Positions 14,719 through 15,303 of a stretch of DNA of 15,303 nt are shown piece by piece. Every line of letters begins with the position of its first letter. Within the stretch, counting starts at the first letter, position 1. The DNA comes from Pseudomonadales bacterium (GTDB lineage Bacteria > Pseudomonadota > Gammaproteobacteria > Pseudomonadales > Pseudohongiellaceae). Under the pieces are notes generated by a model. It was not told the DNA's origin. It saw nothing but the letters and a program-made list of their open reading frames with translations, and searched no databases. Location of the stretch: positions 1 through 15,303 of the forward strand of contig JAITMI010000352.1 in the NCBI GenBank assembly GCA_031277435.1, written 5' to 3'. The position numbers and the translations under genes were made by a program.

Positions 14719-15303
14719 ATGAAGAAGTTGACTTCCATAGAGCTATTTACTGGCGCGGGCGGATTAGCCCTGGGGCTGGAGGCGTCCGGCTGGAATCATC
14801 TCGGGCTGGTTGAGCGCGACAGACACGCCTGTTCCACCCTGCGGCTGAATGAAGCGAAACAACATTCTCTGGCGAAAAACTGGAAGGTCATCGAAGGTGA
14901 CGTTCGTTCCATAAATTACCAGGAACTCGTTGAAGGGGTGGAAATGGTCGCGGGCGGGCCGCCGTGCCAGCCGTTTTCCTTGGGGGGGAAACATAAAGCC
15001 TATAACGATCACCGCGACATGTTCCCGGAGGCCGTTCGCGCCGTTCGTGAGCTACGGCCCATGTGCTTTTTATTCGAAAACGTAAAGGGCTTGACGCGCC
15101 AGGCTTTCGCTACCTACTTTGAATACATCCGGCTGCAACTGCACTACCCCACCTGCGTGAGAAAGCGCGATGAAAATTGGGAGCAACACCTTTCGCGGCT
15201 GGAAAAACTGTACACGGGCAGGACCAAGCAAGCGCTGCGTTACAAGGTTGTAAGCCGCTTGTTGAACGCCGCGGATTATGGCGTTCCTCAATACAGACAT
15301 AGA
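14719..15303 (+). CDS. DNA (cytosine-5) methyltransferase, N-terminal part, runs off the window
   Basis: The first 195 codons of a C5 methyltransferase are present and the frame is open to the last base. Motif I is ELFTGAGGLALGLE (residues 8-21), binding S-adenosylmethionine. Motif IV is GGPPCQPFS, with catalytic Cys83. Motif VI is ENVKGL (120-125), and motif VIII is NAADYGVPQYRHR (183-195). The target recognition domain and motifs IX-X lie beyond the window, so specificity cannot be inferred. A short insertion of basic, helical character lies between motifs VI and VIII. The ATG at 14719 follows the vsr stop by one base, so translation is coupled. Being next to vsr fits a Dcm-like methylation or restriction-modification unit; a restriction endonuclease might follow outside the window. 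Confidence 0.92.
   Translation, partial: MKKLTSIELFTGAGGLALGLEASGWNHLGLVERDRHACSTLRLNEAKQHSLAKNWKVIEGDVRSINYQELVEGVEMVAGGPPCQPFSLGGKHKAYNDHRDMFPEAVRAVRELRPMCFLFENVKGLTRQAFATYFEYIRLQLHYPTCVRKRDENWEQHLSRLEKLYTGRTKQALRYKVVSRLLNAADYGVPQYRHR

Overview
The window looks like a GC-rich proteobacterial chromosome, most likely gammaproteobacterial. This rests on the GC-rich third positions, a UbiI/VisC-like ubiquinone hydroxylase that resembles the E. coli enzyme along its length, a Fur-type iron box and an SfuB/FbpB-type ferric permease. Genus cannot be told from the sequence. I see no rRNA, tRNA, CRISPR array or insertion sequence. No stretch longer than about 190 bases lacks a gene.

Layout. Bases 1-6540 hold the 3' part of a giant cysteine-free surface or secreted protein on the + strand; its start lies outside the window. 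It is built from two blocks that each read as seven beta-propeller blades, two copies of a domain ending in an ADYQAVL motif, seven bacterial Ig-like repeats and an Ala/Glu-rich tail that is itself duplicated. A tiny lipoprotein gene follows within 20 bases. Bases 6737-9533 form a minus-strand ferric-iron uptake operon: a binding lipoprotein gene broken by one in-frame TAG, then a fused permease, under a Fur box that lies between a candidate -35 and -10. Upstream on the same strand are a UbiI-like monooxygenase (9534-10739) and an unrecognised putative lipoprotein (10931-11779).

The + strand resumes at 11946 with a VapB/VapC toxin-antitoxin pair preceded by a long near-perfect inverted repeat. 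A secreted metallo-beta-lactamase-fold hydrolase and a YgjP-type zinc metallopeptidase follow. The window ends in a Vsr endonuclease gene and the N-terminal 195 codons of a DNA cytosine-5 methyltransferase, and so enters a methylation or restriction-modification module with lower GC than the adhesin.

How the parts work together. The iron operon should be repressed when iron is replete. No ATPase gene lies next to it, so the permease must use an ATPase encoded elsewhere, and the nonsense codon may have disabled the system. The vapBC pair should be autoregulated at the inverted repeat. Vsr would correct the T:G mismatches created when methylcytosines made by the adjacent methyltransferase deaminate. 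The most notable points are the twin-propeller architecture of the giant protein, the single amber codon in an otherwise intact fbpA, and the operator-like repeat of vapBC.
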